A stretch of 64,000 nucleotides of DNA from Coptis chinensis (lineage: Eukaryota; Streptophyta; Magnoliopsida; Ranunculales; Ranunculaceae), in NCBI GenBank assembly GCA_015680905.1, contig CM027380.1, positions 17,068,001 through 17,132,000 on the forward strand, written 5' to 3'. Numbering within the stretch: position 1 is the stretch's first letter; each line of letters starts with the position of its first letter. Under the pieces are notes generated by a model. The model made no database searches. It was not told the DNA's origin and saw only the letters and a list, made by a program, of their open reading frames with translations. The position numbers and the translations under genes were made by a program. This document shows, piece after piece, positions 10,121-22,403 of the stretch.

Positions 10121-10516
10121 TTTTATTGCTGGATTATATTATGTGTATGAGCTGGTTCGGAGGTATGCTCTGGAAGTACAGCATCAGATACTGGGATGTT
10201 TTTTTTTTCTTAACGGTAGTAGATTATGGCTGAGCATCTAGGTATTTTATATGCTCTTGTCAATCGAATCTCTAAATGAGGACTAAGTAGGCCGTGTTTG
10301 AAATAAGCTCAAAATTTGGAACTTCTTGGGAGTTTTTGCTTATCTATGGTTTTCTTCAAGAATAGGATTTCATCGTCCCATGTAATGTCTTTCAACTCCA
10401 TGGCTTTTAGGAGTTGAAACTTTGCATCCCTGAGAAGTTCTTAAACTATCTTCAGGTTTTTGGCCTCCGGAAGTGTGGTGATAATACAGTCAGGTAAAGG
10501 GCTTGGATTCAATTTA

Positions 10517-10838
10517 GGGTTAATTAGTATTACCCCCCCCCCCCCCCCCCTAGATGAGCCAATTAGGATTTCCCCCCTAAACACACGGTCAACTTGGTTT
10601 GACCGTTAACTTTCAAGTCAAACAATTGAAAATTACACAGATGCCCTCATTGTTTTCAAAAAGAAAATATTCAATTTTAATTAGGTGGGGGCATTTATGT
10701 CATTTTCAGTTATTTGACTTGAAAGTTAACGGTCAAACCAAGTTGACCGTGTGTTTAGGAGGGAGACCCTAATTTCCCATCTAGTGGGGGGGAAATCCTA
10801 ATTGGCTCATCTAGTAGGGGGGTAACACTAGTTCACCC
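10517..10838. mobile_element. Foldback MITE with a 9-bp target duplication (Mutator type)
   Basis: A 322-bp element whose two arms are inverted copies of about 130-150 bp each: ggtcaacttggtttgaccg on the left is mirrored by cggtcaaaccaagttgacc on the right. It starts gggttaattagtattaccc and ends with the inverse. It is flanked by a perfect 9-bp duplication ttcaattta (10508-10516 and 10839-10847), the Mutator superfamily length. The left arm has a run of about 20 C. Confidence 0.85.
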
Positions 10839-10847
10839 TTCAATTTA

Positions 10848-12060
10848 AAACACCCTAGTACCTAACTGTTTGAGTTCAAGTGTAACAAATATTACTAAAT
10901 CTGATACTTATTATCGTATTTGTATTCTATTACATTGCCCATAGCTTTTCCCTCAAACATCTGCTTGTAGTTTTTTCACAATCAACACAAACCCACTAAT
11001 ATTAAAACCGAACTTATGCAACCAAAGTGCAATCTGGGTGTTGAGGTGAAGAACTACTTTTGCTGGAAGAAGGGTGCAGTATAAAAGACTGCATAGTATT
11101 TGGTGCAGTATAAATGACGGCATTGAGTATGTTTATCATTATTGTCTGCAAAGAAGAATTGTGAGTTGAAGCTGACTTGGAGAAAGCTCAATCGTCTCCA
11201 ATTTTAATTTTTGGCATAAAATCAATGCCAAAAGTTTCTTTGACTGACCTTGCTTTAAAGCCGAGGGAAAGACCCACAGCGATGGTGAAACAACAGGAGC
11301 ACAATTCAGGCTGCGCTCAATGTGAAACAACAGGGGCACAATTCAGGCCGTGCTCAATGTGAAAGTCACATAACCCTGCAAGCTGATTTTCTTGTTTTTT
11401 TAAAAGCATTTTTGAGTCTGCCGTCAACGCGTCCTTTGCAAAATTATGTACACAAGTCAGGTACGTATAACTGTATAAGTTGATACCTTTGTTTACCTGA
11501 GAAAGAGTTTGCTGTAGTCCATCATCAACTTAAGGCAAAGAAAGCATAACATTGTGCCAAAATTTATGACTACCCCTATTCAGTACTTACCCATGGATTC
11601 TAAATTTCTAGGCAACTTTCTCCACTTGAACCAACATTTTGAGAAACTTTGACCACGGGGTCTTTTTGTTTTTATAAGCATGACCATGGTCTTGCCATGA
11701 TAGTTCTCAAGTCCATGTTAGACGTTTATTCGAGCCTGAGAAAACAATATTTGCCTAAATTAAAGAGAATAGTCAAAAGAAAGGCTTGGTGAATTCCGAA
11801 ACAAGAAAGAGTACTTAACCAAATGTGGATTCCTTGCGAGAGCTAACTCTCACACTGAAAGCAGCCACTTTCAACAATATATGGTACACCTTTCCACTAC
11901 AAACCTTTAACAACTTCCCCATAAACTATATATACACAAAACTATCTTCACTTTTGGCTGCCCAAACAACACTCCTACAAGAATCTAATTTACAATTGCA
12001 CACATATTAATCGAACTTGCCGTGAGAACTACTATTCTGTATTCAAAATTTTCTAAATAA
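10848..12060. other. Intergenic stretch, no gene seen
   Basis: No protein homology recognised. At 11285-11360 there is a two-copy tandem repeat of about 37 bp (gtgaaacaacagg...ctcaat). The left part is the gap behind the uL30m-like gene; the right part probably includes the 3' UTR of the WD40 gene. Confidence 0.5.
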
Positions 12061-12077
12061 ACCGTCAGCAACCCAAT

Positions 12078-15000
12078 TCAGATGATAGTGTATAGATATC
12101 GATTGCTACGCTTCCTGTTATACTCCAAAAGGCTTCCATAGGTACGATCAGCCACTGCCACGAAGAGAGCCTCAGTATCTGGGCTGAAGGATATTCCTGC
12201 AATCTCACCGAAAAGATCAATCTCCTGCTCTCTGCTGTACTCAGATTGTGTATCATAGATGTGAACAAAATCTGCTGGCTCAGACATTGCCATGAATCGG
12301 CCGTCTGAGCTGAACTTGATTGCTCTTATTGCTCCCATCCTACCCTTGAGAACAGCAAGTGACTGAGAAGGATTCCTCACGTCCCAGAGTCTGCATGTGC
12401 TGTCCTGGTTACCAGTAGCTAGGATCCTGCCATCTGGGTGCCACGCCGAGGCGAAGGAATAGTCCAAATGTCCTCTAAGACTCCCAACCACCTGCAACAA
12501 AATCAATATCAGCCTTCTCAGATATAACCAAGTTACCACCATAAATACTAATTGAGATTATACTAGCTGATTATGCAAGTATTGCACTTACTTTTCCCGA
12601 CTGAGCATCAGCAATAAGGCAATTCACATTGTCACCGAGAACAGCAAGCAGCTTTCCGTCAGGGCTAACAGAAGTGTTCTACAGCAGACATCAAAGAGTT
12701 AGCAGAATATTCCAAATATGACAGCAAGTTGCTTGCCACAAATTGTGTTAAAGTGGTTGATGCTGCAGTGTACTCACATTCACGGACCAGGGGAAGGTGA
12801 ACCGACCAAGGCAAGCAAAATTTTCAGTGTCAAAGACCCTCACTGCAGCATCATTGTTTGCCGTCATCAGTCTTGTAGTGCCGCTGCAGGAAAACAAGTT
12901 AGATAATGGCAGGGGGCTTTGTAAGTTCAATTTTGCATTTCTTGCATGCAAGAGGAACTTAAAGAGAAAGGATAGAGGAGAGGTGGTGAACATGTTCTTA
13001 CTTAGCAGCTTGGTACAGGTCCACAGCATTGGTGATAGCATTCTCACCATCAGTAATTTTTGTACAAAAGCCAACTCCAGGGCGATTCAGATACTGGCAA
13101 AGATAATAAATCACCAAAGAGAAAAATGTAAGCTTGATTCAAATGCTTAAGTTATAATTCTCAAAATTAATGCCCACGTCATCTGGGTCCTTGAATTCTG
13201 AAAATTCTACTACCTTACAAATAAGTTCCCCGTGGAAACCACCAGCCACCATTAGATTATCCTTAACAGCCATGGTGCTAATCTGTACTCTTGAAAGTGA
13301 TTGTGTGAAGGATCCAGCACATTTCTGTTGAAGTAACATTAACCAAATCACTTTATGGATCTGTCTCAATAGAAATGAAGATTCCAGTGTAAAATGATCC
13401 TACACACCATGGCGGGCACAATCGGTCCGGCTGCATTGAGTACTTCTTTACCACTTCGGAGTAGAGATGACCAATGCATGACAGAGTAGTTCTCTATCAG
13501 GTATGCATCATGCTTTGATGTTGCCCACAATAGATTCCTCAGCTACACAAGAACAAGGATCATTGACAGACCATTACATAAATTAACTGGTAGGAAAAAC
13601 CCATAAACAACATAGTAGACCAGTACTCTAATTGTTCCCTGCTTTCGTAAGTATTATGATCCAACCAGATATTAAAAGTTCCAGAGACTGCCATATACAG
13701 TTAGGTAAATGCAACTAATGCGGTTATATGAGAAATTTAAATCAATTATGTGCAGTCTTCATAGTGGTCTACAACTGCAGCCAATTTTTTATGACTCTGT
13801 TTAAAATACTAAACGTTAAAGACATTATATACACACAAAAATCTAAATAAGTTATGCGCTTGTGCGCCAACTGCTCAATATGTAATCACCATCCAAACCA
13901 TACACTATTAGAGTACCAGTAAGTTCTATCTTGTCGTCTGTCCACTATCACTAAGTTCTAACAATAAGAGCTCCTGTAGCAGTCAAAGAAATATTCGAGG
14001 TTCACAACGAAATTTAGAAGAAGAAAAAAAAGGTACCAGCAACTCATATCATCAGCGTATCTAATGTTTTATGCAGTACAAATGAACAGCTTATTGAATA
14101 TCAGAAATATTGAGTCGGCAGGGAGAGCAGGCAACAAAAAACGCTTAGCTGCAGTCATAACACTACATCCGAGAAAATGAACATTCTTCAAAATGTACTC
14201 CATAATAGAGCATATTTCATTTAATAGAGAAGGGGACTCCTATTTTCTCTATGAACCAGATAACTGAGACAATGGCTCATCACATAACCGGTGATGAACA
14301 ACGTTGTCAGCCTCTTCATGACCCCGAAAATACCAACAAAACTTGGGGACATGAACTTCTACAGAGGCCACTAAATTCTAAATATTTTCCTATCATACCA
14401 TATGGACAGGTCGCCTTTTCCTCCAGCTGCTGAGGAAGAACTTCCATCCTGCTTTTAATGCTGAAAGAAAGATAAATATCGTTCCTCCTAATCGATACAC
14501 AGGAGGGGTTAAAGACACATAACGAGATATATTTATACAAGTCATGCAAATCTACAAATAACGAGCAGCTATTCGAAGTCTCTAACAAGAAGGTACCAAT
14601 CACACTCCTTAGCTGTGACCACAGAAAGATTACGACAAAGTAATATTATTGAATAAACTTTAGAATGCTAGAAATAGGTCCATCAGCAACTGCAATATAC
14701 ACACCATAAAACCATGCTTACGTTATGATATACAATTGATATAAAATTACATTGGAATTAGAGCAATACATATGACCAACTTACTGCATAGCTTCTTGGA
14801 AATTGAACGCGTGCTCAACACAATGAATAATTTATTAACCAGTAGAGAAAGTAATTTGCATAGTCTTCTACAAAAGCCACATCTGTGTTAGTGTCTGTGG
14901 ATGTTGTGGGAAGTAAGAAAACCCACCTCCTAGTCAGCTCGTTATATTAAAAAATTAAAAATAATAATAATTTCAAATTGCTCGAGAGTCCCAATTTAGC

Positions 15001-17163
15001 AAACAAAGAAGATAACTTTGGAGATTCATATCTGATAATACCAATGTCAACATCCGGGTCATAGTTTTCAGGAGTAGCACCCTCCAAACATTGCATGGCA
15101 ACCTCAGCTAAAGAAAACCAAATGATTATATAGGAGGAATATACACCTCAAAGTGTTATGAAGTCATTAAAGCCGCATGCACCGACTCACAAAAAATGTC
15201 TGGATCCTCGTAAATTAGGCATAGCATCTCAATGACCTAATCTAGCTAAACAGAAAGAAAACTGTATGGAATCGTCCATTTACTGAACAGATGTGCAGAG
15301 TCAAAGAATTATGAAATAGCATTATTTTTTCTCGCCAAAACCAGTGTAATCTGAAACAGTTCTCAAATTCCAGTCAGTAGGGAAGCATAACTTCATGATA
15401 ATCGAATTAATGGAATCCACTAATAAGTAAAATAAAATTTCAATTACAAACATCATACCTTTCCAAGAATAAAATGATGCATAAGGGCATAAAGCAAAGT
15501 CACATGCCTAATTTCCATAAATTATGAGAAACATACAAGTATAGGACCTGCAAAATTACAAGATGATAAAGCAGAACGGACTCTGAGTTAACAACTCATG
15601 ATGGTGACTCAGAGCCAAGACATGAACATCTAAGATTTGAAGCAGCGACATGTAATGTGTTCCTTAACTGTGGGACAATTCATAGAAGCTTTTTAGATTC
15701 TCTTTGGTATGACTCTTGAAACAGAAGAAAATTTTCATCTGCAACAGACGCGTTAATTAAGCTACCAAGGTTTAAGAGGAACAACTAACTAAAATCTTAT
15801 TCTAATTAAGCTGTAAATAACTTCTTGCTCAATTTAATGACTTTCAGGCTACGCTTAATAAGGGAAACGGACAATCTTGAATCTTGATGGTAGTTGAGGA
15901 CAAATAACAAATTGGTGGTATTGTATAATAGTTGAGGACAAATTACAAATATGGGATATTTACCAATTTAATCTGCAACAGCAAAGTATTTGTAATTGCA
16001 ACTTCATAACTTTATGGCTTTAATCCAGAAAGGGGCCAATCGAGAAGCTATTGCGTGATATTAAAGGAAAAAGGAATTAAAACAATATGAGAGAATCACT
16101 AGCACCATTGAGACTAAGTGACGCCTAGGACTTCAAGAGTGTCAATACAGAAGGGAGAAAACTCAACTAGAGAGTAACATAAGTTATTGGACGAGACATC
16201 TACCTGAAAATGAACAATAGTTGATTTGACAAGCCTTGTATTGAACTGGAACTCATAGAAGTTACCCCCTCCCTCCACCTTCTTCATTTCCTGCTCGAAA
16301 TTTATTCAATTAAAAAGATCAGTCCATGCTCAAGTAGCTTGTCTTCCACTCTGAACCATAGAACTAAGCATCCAAATAAAGGATCTATGCGAAGTATACA
16401 TGCACATGAAAATGAGATCTCCATGAAAATCTGTATAGGATAGCTGAATCATTAAGAACCAAACTGGACAAGGAAGATTACAAATGAGCATGGTTTTAGA
16501 GGCCATACATGAGATGTACCACCTCAGTATCGAAATCCTTTCCTTATAACCACGTTATAATAGTCATTGCTAATGAACTCTTATTACAGACAGGAAACAT
16601 TACTCGTTCACCCACGTGGTGAGGGAAGCATCAAAATGCAAAACCACATAAAATACATGTGTCATTTGCTACGGCGTTGATTCTTCTCTCATCCGCATAA
16701 ATGAGGCAAGTCAGTCATACATAACAAGAACAAAATGTAGACACTCTAATGAAATATGATGGCAGCTAACCTTATCAAGTTGTTCATGAGAACGCGAGAG
16801 ATTCTCGAAGTTTTTATATTGGTTCAACCTCCTTTCACGGTACTTATCCCTCGTATAATTCATTCTCTCCCATGGTATACCCTGGATATCTTTCCCATTC
16901 CTAGCCTCAAGTGCCGAAGTATCAGTGTTTGGCTGGTCCTAAAAAGGCAATTCAATGTCAAATTTATCAGTAGCATGATTCGCCCTTGGATAAAATCGGG
17001 CACAAAAGAAGAAACGTACCATGTCTAATAAGTCATCTTCAACATCTGAATCGTCAGGGTTCTGTAACTGTTGTTGTTGGTTTTCTTCAAAGGCATGATC
17101 TTCAAATTCAGTGCCGTAATATTCATCAGCATACTCAAGATCGTCGTTTTGAAACTGGGCCAT
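12078..17163 (-). CDS. WD40-repeat protein (transducin family, C2A9.03-like)
   Basis: Nine coding exons on minus: 17020-17163, 16771-16938, 16204-16290, 13408-13542, 13214-13324, 13002-13093, 12778-12883, 12592-12678, 12078-12491. All introns are GT-AG and the lengths sum to 1344 nt, giving 447 aa with no break. The N-terminus (residues 1-48) is acidic and Gln-rich (EFEDHAFEENQQQQ, DDSDVEDDLLDM). Then come GKDIQGIPWERMNYTRDKYR, NFYEFQFNTRLVKSTIVHFQ, and WD repeats such as LRNLLWATSKHDAYL, MAVKDNLMVAGGFHGEL, NNDAAVRVFD and GHLDYSFASAWHPDG...STCRLWD (residues 317-347). The C-terminus is GISFSPDTEALFVAVADRTY. This matches the plant family that includes Arabidopsis At3g13340, whose function I do not know. 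A beta-propeller scaffold role is inferred. The 2.66-kb intron 13543-16203 holds nothing I recognise. Confidence 0.95.
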
Positions 17164-17459
17164 AACTAAAACTTATTATAGATACTGTAAAAAAGACATA
17201 ATAATAAATCTTAGCAAATAAAGCACTGGGATTTCAATAATACAGAAGATAAAAAGACAGATTTCAGATAAGAATGAACAATATCAAAATCTTAAGTCCA
17301 GCAAAGCACATAGGAAGTAAAAGCATCACTGATCAATATAAAGATGATGGCTTTGAAGCAATTCACATGTACATAATCTTATAGATTGTATGTATACAAA
17401 TCAATAACCAAACAGTAGTAAGCAAATGAGTCAAATGAAGAAAAAATAATAAAATATAC

Positions 17460-17547
17460 CTTGAGAATAAGTAGAAGAAGAAGAAGAAGAAGAAGAAATA
17501 GGAGAGAAAGAGCAAGAAGAAAGCAGTAAGCGCCTCTGTTATTTATA
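17460..17547 (-). promoter_or_regulatory. TATA box and leader exon of the WD40 gene
   Basis: TATAAATA on minus (17540-17547) precedes a leader of about 50 nt with a TTC repeat (plus-strand agaagaagaag..., 17471-17498). It ends CTTATTCTCAAG before a donor GTATATTTT at 17459, so the 5' UTR appears to be interrupted by an intron of roughly 280 bp before the ATG at 17163. Confidence 0.5.
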
Positions 17548-17767
17548 GAACAAGCAGGAGAGGTGCGTGGTGAGCTGTTATTTAGAGAGTGGACCCTACG
17601 AATGTGGGACTCTTCTAGTCGTTAGTTATATTACAGCCCCCTCCGTTACTTTTGCTCGAAGTTTCGGTTTGTCAAGGATGTACGTGTCAACTGTCTAGAA
17701 TGCTCCAAGTGTTTGGACAGGACCTATTTCGGCCGAAAGGATAGTTATTTTCGTAATCACTCACAAG

Positions 17768-18186
17768 CAAGGCCCAAAATTTCGATATCGTTTAATATAT
17801 CGGTGTACCCAAAAACCGAGATATATCGGATATATCGGATATATCGGATATCTCGGTTTTTTTTGGTGACCAGTCCAAAGTTTCTAAAATATCGGATATC
17901 TCACCGATATATCTCGGATATCTCGGATATCTCGCTGATATATCTCGGATATATCGGATATTTCGGAAATTTCAATATTAAATTATTAAAAATTGGTCAA
18001 AAAGTCAACCGATATATATCGATTATATCGGCGATATAAACTTTCATATCGGAAATTCCGATATATCTCGGAAAAAAAGGGGTTTAATATTCGGTGGATA
18101 TATCTCGGAAATATCGATCTCGGTGTACCAATTTACCGAGATATATCGGCGAGATATCGGATATCTCGGCGATATTTTGGGCCATG
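17768..18186. mobile_element. hAT-type MITE made of palindromic gatatatc units
   Basis: Flanked by a perfect 8-bp duplication ctcacaag (17760-17767 and 18187-18194), the hAT length. Short terminal inverted repeats CAAGGCCCAAAAT / CATGGCCCAAAAT fit the hAT pattern CARNG. The 419-bp interior is almost wholly variants of cggatatatc and gatatctcgg, so it is built from small palindromes. Open frames across it are an effect of this repeat. No transposase. Confidence 0.85.
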
Positions 18187-18312
18187 CTCACAAGGACCGG
18201 ATGGATGAAAGTTCAAGTTTACCCTTGATGCGAAATAAAAACGGCTCGGGTAGATAAAATGTCAAATATATCCCTGAAAAAAAAATTGCCCGACCCAACT
18301 GAAACGACCCGG

Positions 18313-19025
18313 TTATGAACAATAGCTATGAACATTGATTGTTCATACCCCCAATTATTAACATTAGCTATGAACAATGAGTGTTCATACCTATTTGAGC
18401 TATGAACGAGTATTGTTCATACCTATCCATGTATGAACATTGATCCAGTTATGAATATTGATTGTTCATACCCACAATACGTTGTTCATACCTACCCATG
18501 TTGAACATCAACTATGAATATTGATTGTGGCTATGAAAACATGAACCTAAAACAGATATGAACAATAATTATTCATACCCAAAATTATGAACATTAGGTA
18601 TGAACAAAACAGATATGAACATTTGTTCATACCCAAAACATATATAAACAATAACTGTTCATACCCAAAACAGACATGAACATTGATTGTTCATACCAAA
18701 AACATATATGAACAATAAATGTCCATACCCAAAACAGACATGAACATTAATTGTTCATACCCAAAATATATATGAACAGTAAATGTTTATATCCAAAACA
18801 TACATGAACATTGATTGTTCATACCTACTTAAAAAAACATGAACCAAAAACAGATATGAATATTGATTGTTCATACCCAAAACAGATATAAAAAATACGT
18901 TTTCATACCAACAAAAAAACATAAACCTAAAGCAGATATGAACAATAAATGTTTATACCCAAAACAGATATGAACAATACGTGTTCATATTTAAAGTAGG
19001 TATGAACAATACGTGTTCAACAGTA
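18313..19025. repeat. Palindromic minisatellite, about 30-bp unit (tgaacaat...attgttca)
   Basis: Roughly 20 degenerate units of the type tatgaacattgattgttcat followed by acccaaaacaga. Each unit holds an inverted pair tgaacaat / attgttca. Variation between units is mostly single bases. Confidence 0.8.
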
Positions 19026-19067
19026 AAAAATAAACAATCATTGTTTGATTAACATTCAAATTTTAGA

Positions 19068-19140
19068 GGATCTTGGTGGAATCGAACCACCATTACCTTT
19101 GGATATCTCCAAAGTACTCGCCCATTTGAGCTAAAGATCC
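19068..19140 (-). tRNA. tRNA-like sequence, probably a pseudogene
   Basis: Minus strand, 73 nt. Acceptor stem GGATCTT/AAGATCC pairs perfectly, D stem GCTC/GAGT, T arm GGTGG-TTCGATT-CCACC perfect. The anticodon arm CTTTG/CAAAG closes an 8-nt loop GAGATATC without the invariant U33, so no normal anticodon can be assigned (GAT would be the nearest). The flanking sequence repeats ccaccaagat, giving an extra 11-bp inverted pair around the whole. It could be a tRNA fossil or a chance-conserved transposon part. Confidence 0.45.
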
Positions 19141-19620
19141 ACCAAGATTTAATAAAAAAAAAAATGATAATGGTGTGATACTTCATCTTCAATGTTTTTG
19201 ATTTTTTGGATAATGGTTGTCATCTTTGTTCAACTTCTTTAAAATAACTGAAGCTTCACACAACTTCGTCTATTTCTCGACTTTGGTTTTAGATTTTTTT
19301 CTCTTGTAATTTCGTTTGATTAAAACAGGAAAAGGGTTTTGGGCTTTATCTCTCGTAATTTCGTTTGATTAAAACAGAGAAGAGATTCGATTTGTAGTTT
19401 GATGAGGTGACTCATGAATCAAAAAGTCAAGTCAGTTGGAGAAAAAAGAGATTTTGGGTTTTCTCACTCGTAATTTTGTTTATTAACAGAAAAGAGTAAA
19501 AGTGGTATTTAAGAAATATAAAATAAACCGGGTCAACTTATTTTGTCTTTGAAAGTTATTAAAATAAAAAAATTAGGTCCGTGAGTTATTTCATTAATGA
19601 AAATGATTTTGTAAGTCATT

Positions 19621-20070
19621 ATCACAAAATACTATTCTCTACAATTGTTTTGAATTGAAAGCCCAATTTTTTTTTTTTCCCCAGCCTACAATAAAACAAT
19701 ATCCCTCCACGTGGATATTTCAGTCGCATTAGTAAAGCATGGGCGAAGCAGCACGTGGCCAAGGTTGGTACAAGTCTTCCGTTGTTTTCTATTTCTTTTG
19801 CCGTATTGTGTGCCGACACTCACCAAGTAACGGACAACTAACGGATAACTGACGTTAGTTGTTGTGCGAGGCGTGACACGTGTGGTCCCCTACCTGGTCA
19901 GGAAAAAGTATCTTATTTAGTTGGGCTCGGGCTTTTTGGGCTTTTGATTTAGTGATCTTTGAAATCTTTAGACCGACAAACCATAGGAGAAGATCGAATG
20001 AAAGAAGCAACCTCCATTTTTGACCTCTAATCACAGATAAAGTTATATCATTAATAATTAATTTAATAGT
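19621..20070. other. Intergenic stretch, no gene seen
   Basis: No coding signal or known repeat recognised. It contains a cacgtg G-box core at 19877 (ggcgtgacacgtgtggtcc) of unknown relevance. Confidence 0.4.
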
Positions 20071-20550
20071 TGTGAGGGAGTAGTATTATCATCCAGAAAT
20101 ATCGAACACGTGTCTAGCATAAATAGAAATACCGCACCAACTTTATGACTTAAGTTCGCTTCATCCGATCTAAGATATTCGTCCTACGAGATCGCTCTAG
20201 AGTAACTCAACTCGCATACCCTCATATGGAAGTTTCCATCTAGTAACATCACCTATTATCCAGATGCAATCATTAACAGAGTCATACTTATACAACCCCT
20301 CATTGCATTATCCGAACTACTGCAACCACTCCCCATCATTGCAAGGCTCCTAGCCAGTCCATGTGTTACGCAGATTTTCTTGCTCCACAACTATAAATAC
20401 CCCATACTTGAACTATGTCAGACCTAATTCAACTCCCCCCCCCAACCCCCAAGAAGTGAGAGCTTGATATTGTAAAGCCCAAACTAATTCACACGTTTAC
20501 AATAATAATTGTCAATTCCTTCACGTAAATGGTACAAATACATCACTACA
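20071..20550 (+). mobile_element. Possible solo LTR (fossil)
   Basis: Starts tgtgagggag, ends atcactaca, about 480 bp, with a TATA-like ctataaatacc near 20391. Layout and ends suggest a Gypsy-type solo LTR. I find no convincing target duplication (atagt against ggagt), so this is only a candidate. Confidence 0.35.
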
Positions 20551-20729
20551 GGAGTATAGACTATAGAGTGGTCTTTTCTCAATTTTATTGATTTTGTACT
20601 AACGTATTACAAATTTACAAGTAACTAAGGAAATAACTGTAAAACTGATCTGATGCCAGTTGTCGCTCTCATTTACCAAAGATGACAACAACACAACATT
20701 ATCTTGTATTGAAAATATCCTGAAGCATT

Positions 20730-20730
<1 letters not shown>

Positions 20731-20799
<69 letters not shown>
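20731..20799. repeat. (AT)n microsatellite
   Basis: About 34 uninterrupted AT dinucleotides. Confidence 0.95.
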
Positions 20800-20800
<1 letters not shown>

Positions 20801-22050
20801 AGATAAAGAATGGCAACGAAGAAATACGGCTGGAAGGTTGGCCAACTTCAAACCAAATGAATCAAATCCAATCGGAAGATTTAACCATGATTTAAAATGG
20901 ACAAGGATAATCCGATGAAAATAGATAGTGTATAAGGTCAAAGTTTATTAATGGGTACCTTTTATTAATCTACGCGCCTGGGCTCTATGGTAAGACACTA
21001 AGACACCCAAGAACCGGTAAAGGCGTGTTGGTTTGGCTAGACAGACGTCTGTGCTTAGCCTCCAGACTGTGGGTCGGTCTCAGAATCCTGGGGAACTTGG
21101 CCTAGTTTTTACGACCGATAATATGTATCAATGGCTATTGTTGTTCATCTGAAAATGTGACACGAGTTTCGGAAATCTTGTCTGCTAGGCTTTTCACAAT
21201 ATGCAAATGTCAAACAGCACTAGCAGTATAATGTGTCAAAGTCACAAATCACAGTTAGACTAATTAAGAATCAGTGTTACAGTGAGAAATGATCAAACAA
21301 CTGTAGCGATATTGCAATAAAACTTGTTATAGGCATAGCCATAGCATAACTGTATAACCAAATAAATGCAATAAATCAAATACAATTGGTAGGAAAATTA
21401 AACGGAATAAAAATACCGTCAGTACATGAATTAAATAGATATATATAAGTGATCGAAAGCACATTGAAATCCAGATGGTGCATTTCAAGCTGAGGGATAC
21501 TGGGACATTGAGTTTCAGATCCAAGACATTGGCCATTAATGGCAGTGCAAAGGCACACTGCTGCTGTTACTGTTTAACGCTAGCACCCCAAGAAAATCGT
21601 CTTTGTTACTGTTTAACGCTACCACATCACTACTTATTTTTGTTTTTTGTATTGTGGGGCATTTGAAAGTGAATTCCAAAGGATCTAAATGGGGACAAGA
21701 TAATAACAATGGCTACAATAAACTAGCTTTGCGATTTTGTATTCCTTCCTGTGAAAGGGATTCAGAGACTATGGAATCAATACCAACTCAAGTCATTATT
21801 GAAGGGTAGTTATCAATTAGGTGCCTGGCGATGTGAAAACGGACGCAAAAGATTACTTAATTATCTTGATAGAACCGTTTCTTTTTATCTTTAAATCTGC
21901 ACAGGCTCAGATAAGGCATGGCTTCATGTGTTTGTCACCATTCTAATATCAAACATATCAAACAACGCATATATCATATCGAAAACAACATAGAGTGACT
22001 CTCAAGGACAAAACTCCCTAAACAACACTACATTTTTTTTTAATCACTCA
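20800..22050. other. Intergenic stretch; possible SINE at 20975-21120
   Basis: No gene recognised. At 20980-21100 an A-box-like gggctctatggtaag and a B-box-like gtctcagaatcct suggest a tRNA-derived SINE, but the spacing is long and I see no tail or target duplication. Confidence 0.3.
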
Positions 22051-22059
22051 CAAATACCG

Positions 22060-22190
22060 GGTAGATGAAAGGTGGAGTATACTCTTGATACGAAATAAAA
22101 AACAATTTGGATAGATGAAAAGTCAAATATATTTCTGAAACACGAAATAATAAACGGCCCGGTCCAACCGAAACAAATGAGTGTATGAAC
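22060..22190. repeat. Fragment of the tatgaac-minisatellite element family
   Basis: Similar to 18200-18320: gggtagatgaaagg...cttgatacgaaataaaaaac...aaacggcccggtccaaccgaaac, then tatgaacaatg. It is probably the left end of copy B, whose right end lies at 31790-32580, with later insertions between. Confidence 0.55.
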
Positions 22191-22295
22191 AATGTATATA
22201 TTCCAAGAAATGGGCCTCATCCCCTTATTTATATTCCAGTTATGTGAAAACACCCTCCCATCATCCTATACCACATAACCTCCCTGGTTTGTGCA

Positions 22296-22403
22296 TCTCA
22301 TCAAATAAACTCTCTGTTTCTCTGTTTTGTGCATCTCATCAAATAAACTCCCTGTTATTGAAAAAAAATAAAAAATAAAAAATAAAAAATAAAAAATAAA
22401 AAT
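22296..22403. repeat. Two-copy 29-bp repeat and (AAAAAT)n run
   Basis: tttgtgcatctcatcaaata + aactccctg occurs twice in tandem at 22298-22353, followed by an aaaaat hexamer run. Confidence 0.7.

Larger units (their letters stand above)
18195..19620. mobile_element. Element with tatgaac minisatellite, family copy A (type unknown)
   Basis: Starts with ggatggatgaaagttcaag and a gcgaaataaaaacgg stretch, contains the tatgaac minisatellite and a tRNA-like segment, and ends around aacttattttgtctttgaaag. The start matches 22060-22190 and the end matches 32410-32545, so it is one copy of a dispersed family. Ends and class are undetermined. Confidence 0.45.

Noticed and set aside
13543-16203. A hidden gene in the large WD40 intron
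   Set aside because: Small frames such as 14316-14603 show no known domain or codon pattern; intron sequence is the simpler reading.
17713-18208. Two overlapping open frames rich in Tyr, Ile, Arg and Ser
   Set aside because: They are translations of the gatatatc repeat inside the hAT MITE.
18313-19025. Regular repeats with inverted cores as a CRISPR array
   Set aside because: Units are degenerate and have no spacers, in a plant nuclear context; it is a minisatellite.
20071-20550. A confident solo LTR call
   Set aside because: TG...CA-like ends and a TATA-like site exist, but no target duplication was found; kept only as a low-confidence feature.
20980-21100. A complete SINE
   Set aside because: A-box and B-box resemblance only; spacing too long, no tail or duplication seen.
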